From Paenibacillus physcomitrellae (lineage in GTDB: Bacteria; Bacillota; Bacilli; Paenibacillales; Paenibacillaceae), in assembly GCF_002240225.1 (NCBI RefSeq), contig NZ_CP022584.1:2046001-2110000 (forward strand): 64,000 nucleotides of DNA. The letters are read 5' to 3'. Positions 50,270 through 59,309 of this stretch are shown here, piece by piece (positions within the stretch are counted from its first letter, which is position 1; each line of letters starts with the position of its first letter). The position numbers and the translations under genes are program-made. Below the pieces are notes generated by a model. That model was not told where the DNA came from and did not search any database. It saw only the letters and a program-made list of their open reading frames with translations.

Positions 50270-50872
50270 TCAATTGTGTAACAAAGCATAACGCACGGAC
50301 AATTTTTGTCTTTTATCCGCTGTCAGCAGGAAATGGCGAGCCGGACGGGATTCCTTTTCCTTCTTCCACGAAGCCCGGATGCTTCGGCCCAGCGGTTCAA
50401 ATCGGCATTTATGCAGCACTCTTCCGGAAGCCTCGTTGTCCGCATCACAAGAAGCATAAACTCGTTTCATCCCCAGACGCTCAAAGCCAAACTCCAGCAG
50501 CATACCTGCCGCTTCAGTAGCCATTCCCCGGTTCCAATATGGGGGAGCGATCATATAGCCTATATTTGCGCTTCCTTCTTCCTCATTCCACCGCTGAAAT
50601 GAACACAAGCCGGCAACGCTGCCGGAATCCCTTTCCGTCACCACAAAATGCAGGGAAGTCAGCGCCAGATTGCAGTCCTCAAAATAACGTCTGAGCCGTC
50701 CGGCATGGCTCGCCGTTTCCGGCCGAAAGGTAATGTAACGCTGAACGAGCGGTTCGTTAAGCAAACGATGTAAAGCCGTTTCGTCCTGCGGCAGCACTTT
50801 CCGGAGCAGCAGACGTTCGCTTTGCAGTATGGGGAATCGGTTTCTAAGCTCTTGCTTGAGCAAACTGGACAT
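50270..50872 (-). CDS. GNAT family N-acetyltransferase (RimJ/RimL-like)
   Basis: 200 residues. FPILQSERLLLRKVLPQDETALHRLL is the common start of RimJ/RimL-type enzymes, NIGYMIAPPYWNRGMATEAAGMLLEFGF the acetyl-CoA site and VYASCDADNEASGRVLHKCRFE the last strand/helix. It acetylates an amine, perhaps a ribosomal protein or small molecule. AAGGAGGCACAGGA precedes ATG 50872. Single gene. Confidence 0.9.
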   Translation of the reverse strand: MSSLLKQELRNRFPILQSERLLLRKVLPQDETALHRLLNEPLVQRYITFRPETASHAGRLRRYFEDCNLALTSLHFVVTERDSGSVAGLCSFQRWNEEEGSANIGYMIAPPYWNRGMATEAAGMLLEFGFERLGMKRVYASCDADNEASGRVLHKCRFEPLGRSIRASWKKEKESRPARHFLLTADKRQKLSVRYALLHN

Positions 50873-51183
50873 TCCTGTGCCTCCTTTTCATCCAGGCTGG
50901 ATTCATGAGCGAAAGGAAATCTGGTAACGCAGACAGGCGATTTCTCAGACATAAAGAGAATATAAAACAACGCAGGGACAAACACAATCCGTAAAATGAC
51001 CCCTTGGTACCTGTCCCTGGTCCTTATTACCCCTGACTAAGGAGAGCTTGTCATAAAAAAACAAAATAAGCTCCTCACAGCCAGGTTCAGCTGCGGAGCT
51101 TATCTTATTTAGGAGCTTATTTAGGAACTTATTTATGATCCTATTCAGGATAAGCTCATTTTAAACGACGGGTACACCAGCGG
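50873..51183. other. Non-coding interval between acetyltransferase and sdhB
   Basis: It contains the acetyltransferase ribosome site and upstream region, then the sdh terminator hairpin at 51055-51103 and a second hairpin (GAGCTTAT at 51113 to ATAAGCTC at 51152, with inner ATCCTATTCAGGAT). A short duplicated motif TTTAGGAGCTTA/TTTAGGAACTTA joins them. No gene seen. Confidence 0.6.
51055..51103 (-). terminator. Terminator of the sdhCAB operon
   Basis: Minus strand ATAAGCTCC, inner CAGC/GCTG hairpin, GGAGCTTAT, then TTTGTTTTTTT. It is the distal of two hairpins after the sdhB stop. Confidence 0.8.
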
Positions 51184-51945
51184 TTAGTTTGCCAGCCAGC
51201 GTTTGAACATATGTTTAGTCGTCTGTTTGTTCATTTCGGCGATGGAGGTAGTCAGCGGAATGCCTTTTGGACAAGAGCGCACGCAGTTCTGCGAGTTGCC
51301 GCAGCCTTCGATGCCGCCGTCCTCCATCAGCGCCTCCAGCCGTTCCTCGGCGTTCATTTCGCCCGTTGGATGGGCGTTAAACAAACGAACCTGGGAGATC
51401 GGCGCTGGACCGATAAAGTTGGTTTTGTCGTTCACGTTCGGGCAGGCTTCCAGGCAGACGCCGCAGGTCATGCATTTCGACAGCTCGTAAGCCCACTGGC
51501 GTTTCTTCTCCGCCATTCTTGGGCCCGGACCCAGGTCATAGGTGCCGTCGATCGGAATCCATGCTTTCACCCGTTTCAGGGCGTTAAACATGCGGCTGCG
51601 GTCGATGACCAGGTCGCGGACGACCGGGAACGTCTTCATCGGCGCAATGCGGACGGGCTGCTCCAGCTTGTCGACCAGCGCGGCGCAGGCCTGGCGCGGT
51701 TTGCCGTTGATCACCATGGAGCAAGCTCCGCAGACTTCCTCCAGACAGTTGGATTCCCAGCAGACAGGAGCGGTAGAATTGCCGCCTGCGTTCACCGGGT
51801 TACGCTGTATTTCCATCAAAGCGCTGATCACGTTCATGCCCGGACGGTAATTAAGCTCAAACTCCTCCGTATAGGACGGGGATTTCGGATCGTCCTGGCG
51901 GGTGATGATAAACTTCACTTTTTTAGTTGTGGTCGTTTCGGCCAT
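51184..51945 (-). CDS. sdhB: Succinate dehydrogenase iron-sulfur subunit
   Basis: 253 residues. [2Fe-2S] ligands in CWESNCLEEVCGAC with a later Cys (RQAC), then CMTCGVCLEACP and CVRSCPKG for the [4Fe-4S] and [3Fe-4S] clusters. It passes electrons from SdhA to the haem b/menaquinone subunit SdhC on the inner membrane face. Last gene of sdhCAB, 16 bases after sdhA; GAAGGAGGAACAGGAC precedes the ATG. Confidence 0.96.
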   Translation of the reverse strand: MAETTTTKKVKFIITRQDDPKSPSYTEEFELNYRPGMNVISALMEIQRNPVNAGGNSTAPVCWESNCLEEVCGACSMVINGKPRQACAALVDKLEQPVRIAPMKTFPVVRDLVIDRSRMFNALKRVKAWIPIDGTYDLGPGPRMAEKKRQWAYELSKCMTCGVCLEACPNVNDKTNFIGPAPISQVRLFNAHPTGEMNAEERLEALMEDGGIEGCGNSQNCVRSCPKGIPLTTSIAEMNKQTTKHMFKRWLAN

Positions 51946-51961
51946 GTCCTGTTCCTCCTTC

Positions 51962-53710
51962 TTAGTGTTTGTCCTTGGAGTAATCCCGGATCCGCGGCGG
52001 AATCAGCGAAACGTCAACATCCTCGTAGGAAATCTGCGGTCCGTCCGGGGTAAATTTCGCCCGGGTCGTCTTCAGGAATTCTTCGTCGTTGCGGTTCGGG
52101 AAATCCGGCTTGTAATGCGCGCCGCGGCTTTCGTTGCGCAGCAGAGCGCCTGTCGTCATTGCTTCAGCCAGCTCCAACATGTTGCCGAGCTGACGGGTGA
52201 AGGCAGCACCCGCATTGTTCCAGCGGGAAGTATCGTTGATGTTGATGCGTTTATGGCGCTCTTTCAATTCCTTGATTTTGTTGATGGTGGCTTCCAATTT
52301 ATTGTTGTAGCGCACCACGGTCATGTTGTCAGTCATCCATTCGCCAAGCTCTTTGTGGATGACGTAAGCATTTTCCGTACCGTTCATGGCCAGGATGCCT
52401 TCGTATTTCTGTTCTTCCGCTTTCTTGGCCGCTTCATAGACCGTAGAGGATACATCCTCCGCCGATTTCTTGAGGCCGCGGATGTATTCGACCGCCTTCG
52501 GACCCGCAACCATGCCGCCGTAAATCGCCGACAGCAGGGAGTTGGCTCCCAAACGATTCGCGCCGTGGTATTGGTATTCGCATTCCCCTGCCGCAAAAAG
52601 CCCCGGAATGCTTGTCATCTGGTTGTAGTCCACCCACAGGCCGCCCATGGAATAGTGGACCGCCGGGAAAATTTTCATCGGGATTTTGCGCGGGTCGTCG
52701 CCCATAAACTTCTCGTAAATTTCGATGATGCCGCCGAGCTTGACGTCCAGCTCCTTCGGATCCTTATGCGACAAATCGAGGTATACCATATTTTCGCCGT
52801 TGATGCCCAGCTTCTCGTCTACGCACACATGGAAGATTTCGCGGGTGGCGATATCGCGCGGCACCAGGTTGCCGTAAGCCGGATATTTTTCCTCGAGGAA
52901 ATACCACGGTTTGCCGTCCTTGTAAGTCCAGATCCGTCCACCTTCGCCGCGGGCCGATTCGGACATCAGGCGCAGCTTGTCATCGCCGGGAATCGCCGTA
53001 GGGTGAATCTGGATGAATTCGCCGTTCGCATAATCTACGCCCTGCTGATACACGGCGCTTGCCGCAGTACCGGTGTTGATCACCGAGTTGGTCGTTTTGC
53101 CGAAAATAATGCCGGGGCCGCCGGTCGCCAAAATCGTCGCATCCGCCGCAAAGGTCACCACTTCCATGGATCTCAGGTTCTGCGCGGTAATGCCTCGGCA
53201 GATGCCTTCATCGTCAATGACGGCCTTCAGGAATTCCCAGGATTCATATTTCGTAACCAGACCTTCGGATTCGAAGCGGCGTACCTGCTCATCCAGCGCG
53301 TACAGCAGCTGCTGCCCGGTTGTTGCGCCGGCAAAAGCCGTGCGGTGATATTGGGTGCCGCCGAAACGGCGGAAATCCAGCAGGCCTTCCGGCGTGCGGT
53401 TGAACATGACGCCCATGCGGTCCATCAGGTGAATGATGCCCGGCGCTGCTTCGCACATCGCTTTGACCGGAGGCTGGTTCGCCAGAAAGTCGCCGCCGTA
53501 TACCGTATCGTCAAAATGCTCCCAAGGGGAGTCGCCTTCGCCTTTTGTATTAACCGCACCGTTAATGCCGCCTTGGGCGCAAACGGAGTGTGAACGTTTT
53601 ACCGGAACCAGCGAGAACAGGGCTACCTGAACGCCCGCCTCAGCCGCTTTGATTGTCGCCATCAGGCCGGCCAGGCCGCCACCTACGACGATAATGCTTT
53701 TCTTAGCCAT
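51962..53710 (-). CDS. sdhA: Succinate dehydrogenase flavoprotein subunit
   Basis: 582 residues. FAD-binding GGGLAGLMATIKAAEAG, the covalent-FAD His in RSHSVCAQGGING, active-site FGGTQYHRTAF and AAGECEYQYHGANRLGANSL. It oxidises succinate to fumarate in the TCA cycle. Length and operon place match B. subtilis SdhA. A 563-codon antisense frame over it is a coding shadow. Confidence 0.97.
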   Translation of the reverse strand: MAKKSIIVVGGGLAGLMATIKAAEAGVQVALFSLVPVKRSHSVCAQGGINGAVNTKGEGDSPWEHFDDTVYGGDFLANQPPVKAMCEAAPGIIHLMDRMGVMFNRTPEGLLDFRRFGGTQYHRTAFAGATTGQQLLYALDEQVRRFESEGLVTKYESWEFLKAVIDDEGICRGITAQNLRSMEVVTFAADATILATGGPGIIFGKTTNSVINTGTAASAVYQQGVDYANGEFIQIHPTAIPGDDKLRLMSESARGEGGRIWTYKDGKPWYFLEEKYPAYGNLVPRDIATREIFHVCVDEKLGINGENMVYLDLSHKDPKELDVKLGGIIEIYEKFMGDDPRKIPMKIFPAVHYSMGGLWVDYNQMTSIPGLFAAGECEYQYHGANRLGANSLLSAIYGGMVAGPKAVEYIRGLKKSAEDVSSTVYEAAKKAEEQKYEGILAMNGTENAYVIHKELGEWMTDNMTVVRYNNKLEATINKIKELKERHKRININDTSRWNNAGAAFTRQLGNMLELAEAMTTGALLRNESRGAHYKPDFPNRNDEEFLKTTRAKFTPDGPQISYEDVDVSLIPPRIRDYSKDKH

Positions 53711-53725
53711 GTCTTATGCCACTCC

Positions 53726-54397
53726 TTATCCTATGAACGTCTTCAGTGTCTGAAGCATGGCCGTGCCGTCCGCTTCAAATTCAATCCCGCGGAACACGAA
53801 CAACGACCAGGTAAACATAACGGCTACAATAACAAACAATCCCATGCAAATATAAGAAGAAACCCGCTGAGCGCGTGGACCGACCGTGATGCCCCAGCTG
53901 ACCATAAACGACCAAAGTCCGTTCGTAAAATGGAAGGATACCGCGATCACGCTGATCAGATAAATAGTAAAGTAAAACGGCTGCGTTACGATGTCATGCA
54001 TCCATTTACCCAGACCTTCATGCGTCACGTTGCCCAGGGAAACCTGGATCCGCGTCTGCCAGATATGCCAGCCGATAAAGAACAAGGCAATAATCCCCGT
54101 CACCCGCTGCAGCGTATACCGGAGATTGCGTTCGTGCTTGAAGCGGTTGTTATTCGGCTTGGCCTGAAAAGCGATATAAGTGCCGTAAACACCATGGTAA
54201 AGAAGCGGCAGCCAAATAAATAAAATTTCAAGCACCAGCACCAGCGGCAGGCTGTTGATCCACTTTACCGCGTCCCTGAATCCCTCCGGTCCGCCCTCTA
54301 CAGCCGAGAAGTTGGTGATCATGTGCTCAAGCAGAAAAAAACCTAACGGAATGATCCCCAAGAGCGAGTGCAGCTTTCTGGAATAAAACCCTTTCAT
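53726..54397 (-). CDS. sdhC: Succinate dehydrogenase cytochrome b558 subunit
   Basis: 223 residues from ATG 54397, which gives the typical start FYSRKLHSLLGIIPLGFFLLEHM (B. subtilis SdhC begins nearly the same). Five membrane helices carry His residues for two haem b groups, as in LEH, YHGVYG and GWHIWQTR. It anchors SdhAB and reduces menaquinone. First gene of the operon; AAAGGGG lies upstream. Reading on to 54490 would add 31 unusual residues. Confidence 0.93.
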   Translation of the reverse strand: MKGFYSRKLHSLLGIIPLGFFLLEHMITNFSAVEGGPEGFRDAVKWINSLPLVLVLEILFIWLPLLYHGVYGTYIAFQAKPNNNRFKHERNLRYTLQRVTGIIALFFIGWHIWQTRIQVSLGNVTHEGLGKWMHDIVTQPFYFTIYLISVIAVSFHFTNGLWSFMVSWGITVGPRAQRVSSYICMGLFVIVAVMFTWSLFVFRGIEFEADGTAMLQTLKTFIG

Positions 54398-54698
54398 AAA
54401 TGCGTTTACCCCTTTCACGATTCCGTCTTTGCCGATGATGGCGGTTACATTTTTTGAATATTTTCGATGCAAGCCGTCACGAAACGCCACATTATACCGA
54501 TCTTCATACCGATCTTTGCGGATAAAATTCGATCCAAATCGTGGAGCGAATTCCGGACATTACATGTGAACAACTTGTGTCGCTTTAATGTTACTCTTTT
54601 TTATCTTATAATGGAATTGCAATATATTTATTAATCGTTATAACTTTTAGTTATATAGCGGGGAAACAGGACAGCCATTCAAAAGAGGAGCGACAGGC
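54398..54698. other. Divergent regulatory region between sdhCAB and a LysR gene
   Basis: It holds the candidate sdh promoter (54444-54472), an AT-rich stretch with TATAAT at 54607-54612 on the plus strand but no good -35, and the LysR ribosome site (AAGAGGAG at 54684). No gene is seen. Divergent LysR placement suggests that the regulator binds here. Confidence 0.55.
54444..54472 (-). promoter_or_regulatory. Possible promoter of sdhCAB
   Basis: Minus strand TTGCAT, 17-base spacer, TGTAAC; each hexamer matches the consensus at four of six positions. A start near 54437 would leave a 40-base leader. Confidence 0.35.
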
Positions 54699-55625
54699 AT
54701 GAACGAGGATTTATGGGTATTTGCCACCGTTGTGGAGCAGTCGAGTTTAAACAAGGCGTCAAAGCTGTTAAATTTGTCTCAGCCGGCCTTGTCCCGGAAA
54801 ATCGCCAAGCTTGAGGAAGAGCTCGGGGTAGTCCTGTTCGAGAGGAAGGGCAAAAGGCTGGAGCTGACCGAAACAGGCCTGGCCGCTTACAACTATGCCG
54901 TCGAACAACGCTCGCGCCATAACGAATTTATGCAGTCCATTTCTCGTTTCAAAAGCCCCGTCCGGAACATTGCCACCGTAGGGGCAAGTTTGACCACGAT
55001 TCAAACGACGCTCCCGCCGCTGATTGAAGCGCTGATGGATAAATATCCCGATACAGAGCTGAAACTGGTCACCGGCAAAACACATGAAATCGTGTCCCAG
55101 GTGAAGGAAAACAAACTCGATCTTGGCGTCATCGCCTCTTCGATCTCCGATCCCGGACTGCAGTGCGTCCCTTTGTTTCAGGATCACCTGATGCTGGTCG
55201 TGCCCCGCAAGCACAAGCTGACGCGGACCGGCCGTGCTGTAGTGATGGAGGATTTGAACGAACTGCCGATGATCACCTTCTCCAAAGATACATGGTATCG
55301 CAGGCTGGTCGACAACCTGTTCGGCAAATATGCGGTGAACCCCGACACCCGAATGGAGATCGACTCCTTTGAAGCCATCGTGCGGCTGCTGCCGATCTGC
55401 AAAGCCGCCGCCCTGCTGCCCCGTTCTTATTTGCGGCCGCAGCTGCTGCGTGATAACGAGCTCGTTTCGCTGCCGATGAAGGAACTGGGCGAAACGCGGC
55501 GCGCCACCTGCCTCATCTATCCGCTGCAGCCCGAGAACGGCAGCCAAGCCCTGGAATGGGCAGCGGAGATCAAGGATTTGTTCCGCAGCAGTCTGTCCTT
55601 TCCGGCTGAAGAATCTTTAATGTGA
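54699..55625 (+). CDS. LysR family transcriptional regulator, divergent from sdh
   Basis: 308 residues. N-terminal winged helix (SSLNKASKLLNLSQPALSRKIAKLEEEL) and an effector-binding domain. Divergent from sdhCAB with a 300-base shared region, so it may sense a TCA intermediate, as CcpC does with citrate in B. subtilis; this is inference from placement. AGAGGAGCGACAGGC precedes the ATG. A bidirectional terminator follows. Confidence 0.88.
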   Translation: MNEDLWVFATVVEQSSLNKASKLLNLSQPALSRKIAKLEEELGVVLFERKGKRLELTETGLAAYNYAVEQRSRHNEFMQSISRFKSPVRNIATVGASLTTIQTTLPPLIEALMDKYPDTELKLVTGKTHEIVSQVKENKLDLGVIASSISDPGLQCVPLFQDHLMLVVPRKHKLTRTGRAVVMEDLNELPMITFSKDTWYRRLVDNLFGKYAVNPDTRMEIDSFEAIVRLLPICKAAALLPRSYLRPQLLRDNELVSLPMKELGETRRATCLIYPLQPENGSQALEWAAEIKDLFRSSLSFPAEESLM

Positions 55626-55652
55626 GAAGACGCTATCCGCGCGCATAAAAAT

Positions 55653-55684
55653 AAAGGATGCCTCTGCAAAGGGGGCATCCTTTT
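55653..55684. terminator. Bidirectional terminator between LysR and nos
   Basis: AAAGGATGCC, loop, GGGCATCCTTTT. A-run on one side and T-run on the other serve both convergent genes. The next 45 bases are short tandem ATCATT(TA) repeats. Confidence 0.82.
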
Positions 55685-55733
55685 AAGCTCTATCATTTAT
55701 CGCTTATCATTAATCATTAATCATTTATTCCGC

Positions 55734-56981
55734 TCAAAAATGGAACGGACAGCCCTGCTTCGGCGGTCGTCCTTCGTCGTCCGAATGAGACGTGCCAACT
55801 GGATCTGCCCCTTCTATTTTACGGCTTGCTCCGGCACTTGTTCTGTCACCTGCTCCCTCGCTTCCTTCGCCGCTCCCCGGCCCGTACGGCCGATCCTGGT
55901 AGACATAATTTGGCGAGACCTCCCGTTCCTGATAAGGCCTGTCCCAAATCGGCGTCGCCGCCGGAGACAGCGGCGGGATCAGCCAGGTCCAGCGGCCGTT
56001 GACCTCCCGGCCTTCCGCTGCTTCCCGCTCCTCGAATCTGACAAACTGCTGCGCGGCCGTATGATGATCCACGATGCTGACTCCGTGCCGCTTGAACGAA
56101 TGCAGCACGGCCACATTCAGCTCCACGAGCGCTCTGTCTTTCCACAGCGTAGCCGGGCTGCTCCGGTCCAGGCCAAACACGTCCGCCACCTCGGGCAGCT
56201 TGTTATATCGGCTCTGATCAGCCAAATTGCGGGCACCGATCTCCGTCTCCATGTACCAGCCGTTAAACGGAGCTGCGGTGTAGCGCAGACCGCCAATCTC
56301 CAGCGCCATATCGGCAATAAACGGAACGCCGTACCAGCGCAGGCCCAGCCCGGCAAAAGCCGGGTTGTCCGGATGGGTCAGCGGCACCTCCAGCACAAGC
56401 TCCTCCGGCAGCGGGAACCATTCTGGTTCCTGACCGTCGATCTGAATGATCAGCGGCAGCACGTCAAACGGTGTGCCTGCCCCCTCCCACCCGAGGCGAA
56501 GCGCCTCACGGGTCAGTTCCAGCGAAGCTGGGTCGCCCAGCACGCCATCTTCCGTCTCATAACCGGCATAACGAATGAATTGATGGTTCCAGATGCGGAT
56601 TTCCCGTCCTTCCATAGCCTGACGAAAAATCGTAATCGTCGGCTTGACCTTGCCTCCATTGGTAGCGGTGCGCATATGCTCAAAAATAGCCTCCGCCACC
56701 TCCGATGCCGTCTCAAGCTGACGGGCATCGCGCACCACCAGCGAATCCCAGAACAGACGGCCGATGCAGCGGCTGCTATTGCGCCAGGCCGCTTTGGCCC
56801 CAAATGCCAATTCTTCGGCAGTATGACAGTAAGTGCCTGTTTTCACAAGACTTGACGTAATTTCGTTAATCCGGCGTTCGGCTTCTGCCGGGTCTTTACC
56901 CAGCTCCGAATAGCTGGACCGGATGAAGGCCGCGGCATTTTCCAACAGAGCCGCAGCCGTATGATTTTTCAACACTTCCAA
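55734..56981 (-). CDS. nos: Nitric oxide synthase oxygenase, with extended C-terminus
   Basis: 415 residues; bacterial NOS oxygenases are usually about 360. Haem thiolate is C72 in WRNSSRCIGR, and the arginine-binding Glu is E247 in GWYMETEIGARN; RYNKLPEVA and the pterin-side WTWLIPPLSPA are also present. No reductase domain, as in other bacteria, so electrons come from cellular flavoproteins. Residues 360-415 form a Gly/Ser/Glu-rich tail ending PPKQGCPFHF, with a Cys-Pro pair like a haem regulatory motif. Probable TTG start with AAAGGGATG before it. It makes NO from arginine, linked in Bacillus to oxidative and antibiotic stress defence. Confidence 0.95.
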   Translation of the reverse strand: MEVLKNHTAAALLENAAAFIRSSYSELGKDPAEAERRINEITSSLVKTGTYCHTAEELAFGAKAAWRNSSRCIGRLFWDSLVVRDARQLETASEVAEAIFEHMRTATNGGKVKPTITIFRQAMEGREIRIWNHQFIRYAGYETEDGVLGDPASLELTREALRLGWEGAGTPFDVLPLIIQIDGQEPEWFPLPEELVLEVPLTHPDNPAFAGLGLRWYGVPFIADMALEIGGLRYTAAPFNGWYMETEIGARNLADQSRYNKLPEVADVFGLDRSSPATLWKDRALVELNVAVLHSFKRHGVSIVDHHTAAQQFVRFEEREAAEGREVNGRWTWLIPPLSPAATPIWDRPYQEREVSPNYVYQDRPYGPGSGEGSEGAGDRTSAGASRKIEGADPVGTSHSDDEGRPPKQGCPFHF

Positions 56982-57040
56982 ACATCCCTTTCTCCGGACA
57001 AAAGCTTGAAGCCGTTTACCGGCAAGTGCCGGCGCACCGC

Positions 57041-57721
57041 TTATAAAGACTCCTGTTCATATTCGTCTATGGCAGTCTCGAATTCATGAATGCTGTTATT
57101 GTTGCCTATAACCACCATTATATCATTCGTGTTCATCAAGTCCATCGACGTAGGGGCAATAAGACACCCGCCGGGCTTCTGAACCGCGACAATGCTGCAG
57201 CCGAAACGGGAACGGGCATTGACCTCCCCGATCGTCTTTCCGTCAAGCGCGGACGGTACCGTCAGTTCTACGATGCTGTAATCTTTGGACAGTTCAATGT
57301 AATCCAGCAAATTTGGCGTCACCAGCTGATGGGCAACCCGAATCCCCATATCGCGTTCAGGAAAAATAACCCGGTCCACGCCAAGCTTCTCCAGAGCCCG
57401 GCCGTGCAGTACGGAAATGGCCTTGGCAACAACCTGGCGGATGCCCATTTCTTTGAGCAGGATCGCGGCGAGAATACTCATTTGAATATCGTCTCCGATC
57501 GCCACGATACCGCAGTCGAAATTGCGGATGCCCAGTGAACGAAGCATATCCTCATCCGTCGCATCCGCCACCACCGCATAGGTAAGAAAGTTGCTCATTT
57601 CATCGACAATCTCTTCATTCCGGTCTACACCAAGCACTTCATACCCTAAATCCATCAATTCAAGCGCGAGACTTGAACCGAAACGGCCGAGGCCGATGAC
57701 GACAAATTGCTGATTTTTCAT
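57041..57721 (-). CDS. ktrA: Potassium uptake regulatory subunit KtrA (RCK/TrkA-N)
   Basis: 226 residues. RCK_N domain with GLGRFGSS (10-17) and a VDRNEE acidic pair that binds ATP/ADP, then RCK_C (about 140-220), the domain which binds c-di-AMP in KtrA/KtrC proteins. It forms the octameric ring under the KtrB dimer and gates K+ uptake. Downstream of ktrB by 44 bases, so one operon. Confidence 0.93.
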   Translation of the reverse strand: MKNQQFVVIGLGRFGSSLALELMDLGYEVLGVDRNEEIVDEMSNFLTYAVVADATDEDMLRSLGIRNFDCGIVAIGDDIQMSILAAILLKEMGIRQVVAKAISVLHGRALEKLGVDRVIFPERDMGIRVAHQLVTPNLLDYIELSKDYSIVELTVPSALDGKTIGEVNARSRFGCSIVAVQKPGGCLIAPTSMDLMNTNDIMVVIGNNNSIHEFETAIDEYEQESL

Positions 57722-57765
57722 AGTTGATCTTTCTTCTCCTTATCCAATAATCATTACAATCATCA

Positions 57766-59094
57766 TTATCCAATAATCATTTGGCCTTCCGGATGCCGGT
57801 ACAATTCCCGGCCTTTTTTTGGGCCAAGCGCATAAGCTAGAGTAAGCGGACCCAGACGCCCGATAAACATCGTAATACAAATCACAATTTTTCCAAAGAC
57901 CGTCAGATTTGTTGTCAACCCCATGGACAACCCCACGGTGCTGAAAGCCGAGGTCGTTTCAAACAAAATGCTCAGGAAATTGGCTGATTCCGTTGTAGAC
58001 AGCACCATCGCGATAAAGATCAGCAGAAACAAAGTCAGCAGCGTAATCGTCAAAGCCTTAACAATCCGTTCTTGTACGATCCGGTACCGGAACATCACGA
58101 TGTCATCGCGTCCCCTGATCATGGAGAACATCGCCCCGATCAGAATCGCAAAAGTCGTGACCTTGATCCCGCCCCCTGTCGAACCCGGAGCAGCACCGAT
58201 AAACATCAGCACAATAATGAAGAACTGGGTCGCTTGACGCATCGAAGCAATATCCACGGTGACGACTCCTCCTGAACGGGGCGTAATCGACTGGAACAGC
58301 GAGCTCCAGATCTTACCTTCCAAGCTTAGCGGCTCGAGTGTTTGGGGATTGGTAAATTCAAACACAAAAATCACGATCGCGCCTATGACGATTAAAGCGC
58401 CGGACATGGACAATACTACCTTAGAATGAAGGGAAAGCCCGCGGTTCTTACGATAATCGACCAGATCCGAAATGACGATAAAACCAATTCCTCCGGAAAT
58501 AATAAGCACCATGCTTATAAGGTTGATGATCGGATCAGAAACGTGCTGTGTCAAGCTTTGGAAGTTGCCCAGCAGATCGAAACCGGCATTGTTAAATAAC
58601 GAGACCGCATGAAAGACACCATAATAAACAGCTTGGCGAAACGGCATCTCCATGGCCCAGCGCAAGGTCAGCGCCAAAGCTGCTGTACCTTCTATAATGA
58701 TAGAATACACGATCACCTTGCGGATCAAGCGTACGATACCTTCCATCGTATTCTGATTCATCGCCTGCTGGAGCAGCAGCCGGTCTTTCAAGGAAATCCG
58801 CCGCTTCAGCACCAGCGAGAACAGCGTTGCCATTGTCATAAAACCGAGTCCGCCCACTTGAACCAGAGCAAGGATCACGATCTGGCCGAATGGTGTAAAA
58901 AAGGTCCCGGTATCCTTGACGGCTAGGCCGGTCACGCATGTCGCGGAGGTAGCCGTAAACAAGGCATCAATAAAGGATAATCTTCCTTCTTGATGAATAG
59001 AAATCGGCAGCATCAACAAAAAAGTGCCTATCGCTATAATGAAGGTAAAGCCCAGCACCAGGATCTGCGGCGGTGAAAATTTGCGTTTTTTCAA
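57766..59094 (-). CDS. ktrB: Potassium uptake channel subunit KtrB
   Basis: 442 residues from TTG 59094, which has AAGGAG nine bases upstream; ATG 59139 would add 15 residues without a ribosome site. Four M1-P-M2 repeats with selectivity segments near TSATCVTGL, SLFNNAGFD, ITPRSGGV and TSAFSTVGLS, and the gating loop with APGSTGGGIK. Na+-dependent K+ importer of the Trk/Ktr/HKT superfamily. No c-di-AMP riboswitch was recognised upstream. Confidence 0.93.
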   Translation of the reverse strand: MKKRKFSPPQILVLGFTFIIAIGTFLLMLPISIHQEGRLSFIDALFTATSATCVTGLAVKDTGTFFTPFGQIVILALVQVGGLGFMTMATLFSLVLKRRISLKDRLLLQQAMNQNTMEGIVRLIRKVIVYSIIIEGTAALALTLRWAMEMPFRQAVYYGVFHAVSLFNNAGFDLLGNFQSLTQHVSDPIINLISMVLIISGGIGFIVISDLVDYRKNRGLSLHSKVVLSMSGALIVIGAIVIFVFEFTNPQTLEPLSLEGKIWSSLFQSITPRSGGVVTVDIASMRQATQFFIIVLMFIGAAPGSTGGGIKVTTFAILIGAMFSMIRGRDDIVMFRYRIVQERIVKALTITLLTLFLLIFIAMVLSTTESANFLSILFETTSAFSTVGLSMGLTTNLTVFGKIVICITMFIGRLGPLTLAYALGPKKGRELYRHPEGQMIIG

Positions 59095-59309
59095 ATCAGG
59101 CTTCTCCTTTTCATTTAGCTTCTTGCAGCATTCATACATTCACAGATATACAAAGCTTAGGATAACCCTTATTCTACTAAAATTCATATATATAAATTTA
59201 CCCTTTTTGAACCCGAATACAACCTTAACCCTTTTCCCTGCAATCTGGCAAGCTTTAGCGCACATGTGTTATGTTACTGGAAGGAAATATAAACAAAGGA
59301 GTTGGCTTC

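Noticed and set aside
51902-53593. 563-codon open frame on the plus strand
   Set aside because: Exact antisense of sdhA; no ribosome site, no recognisable domain, a shadow caused by GC-rich codon use.
55740-56855. 371-codon open frame on the plus strand
   Set aside because: Antisense to nos, whose haem and arginine motifs are intact.
57018-57034. Hairpin CCGGCAAGTGCCGG after ktrA as terminator
   Set aside because: Short stem and no T-run on the coding strand.
59095-59309. Possible c-di-AMP riboswitch before ktrB
   Set aside because: I looked for a long structured leader with terminator and saw none; the interval is short and AT-rich.
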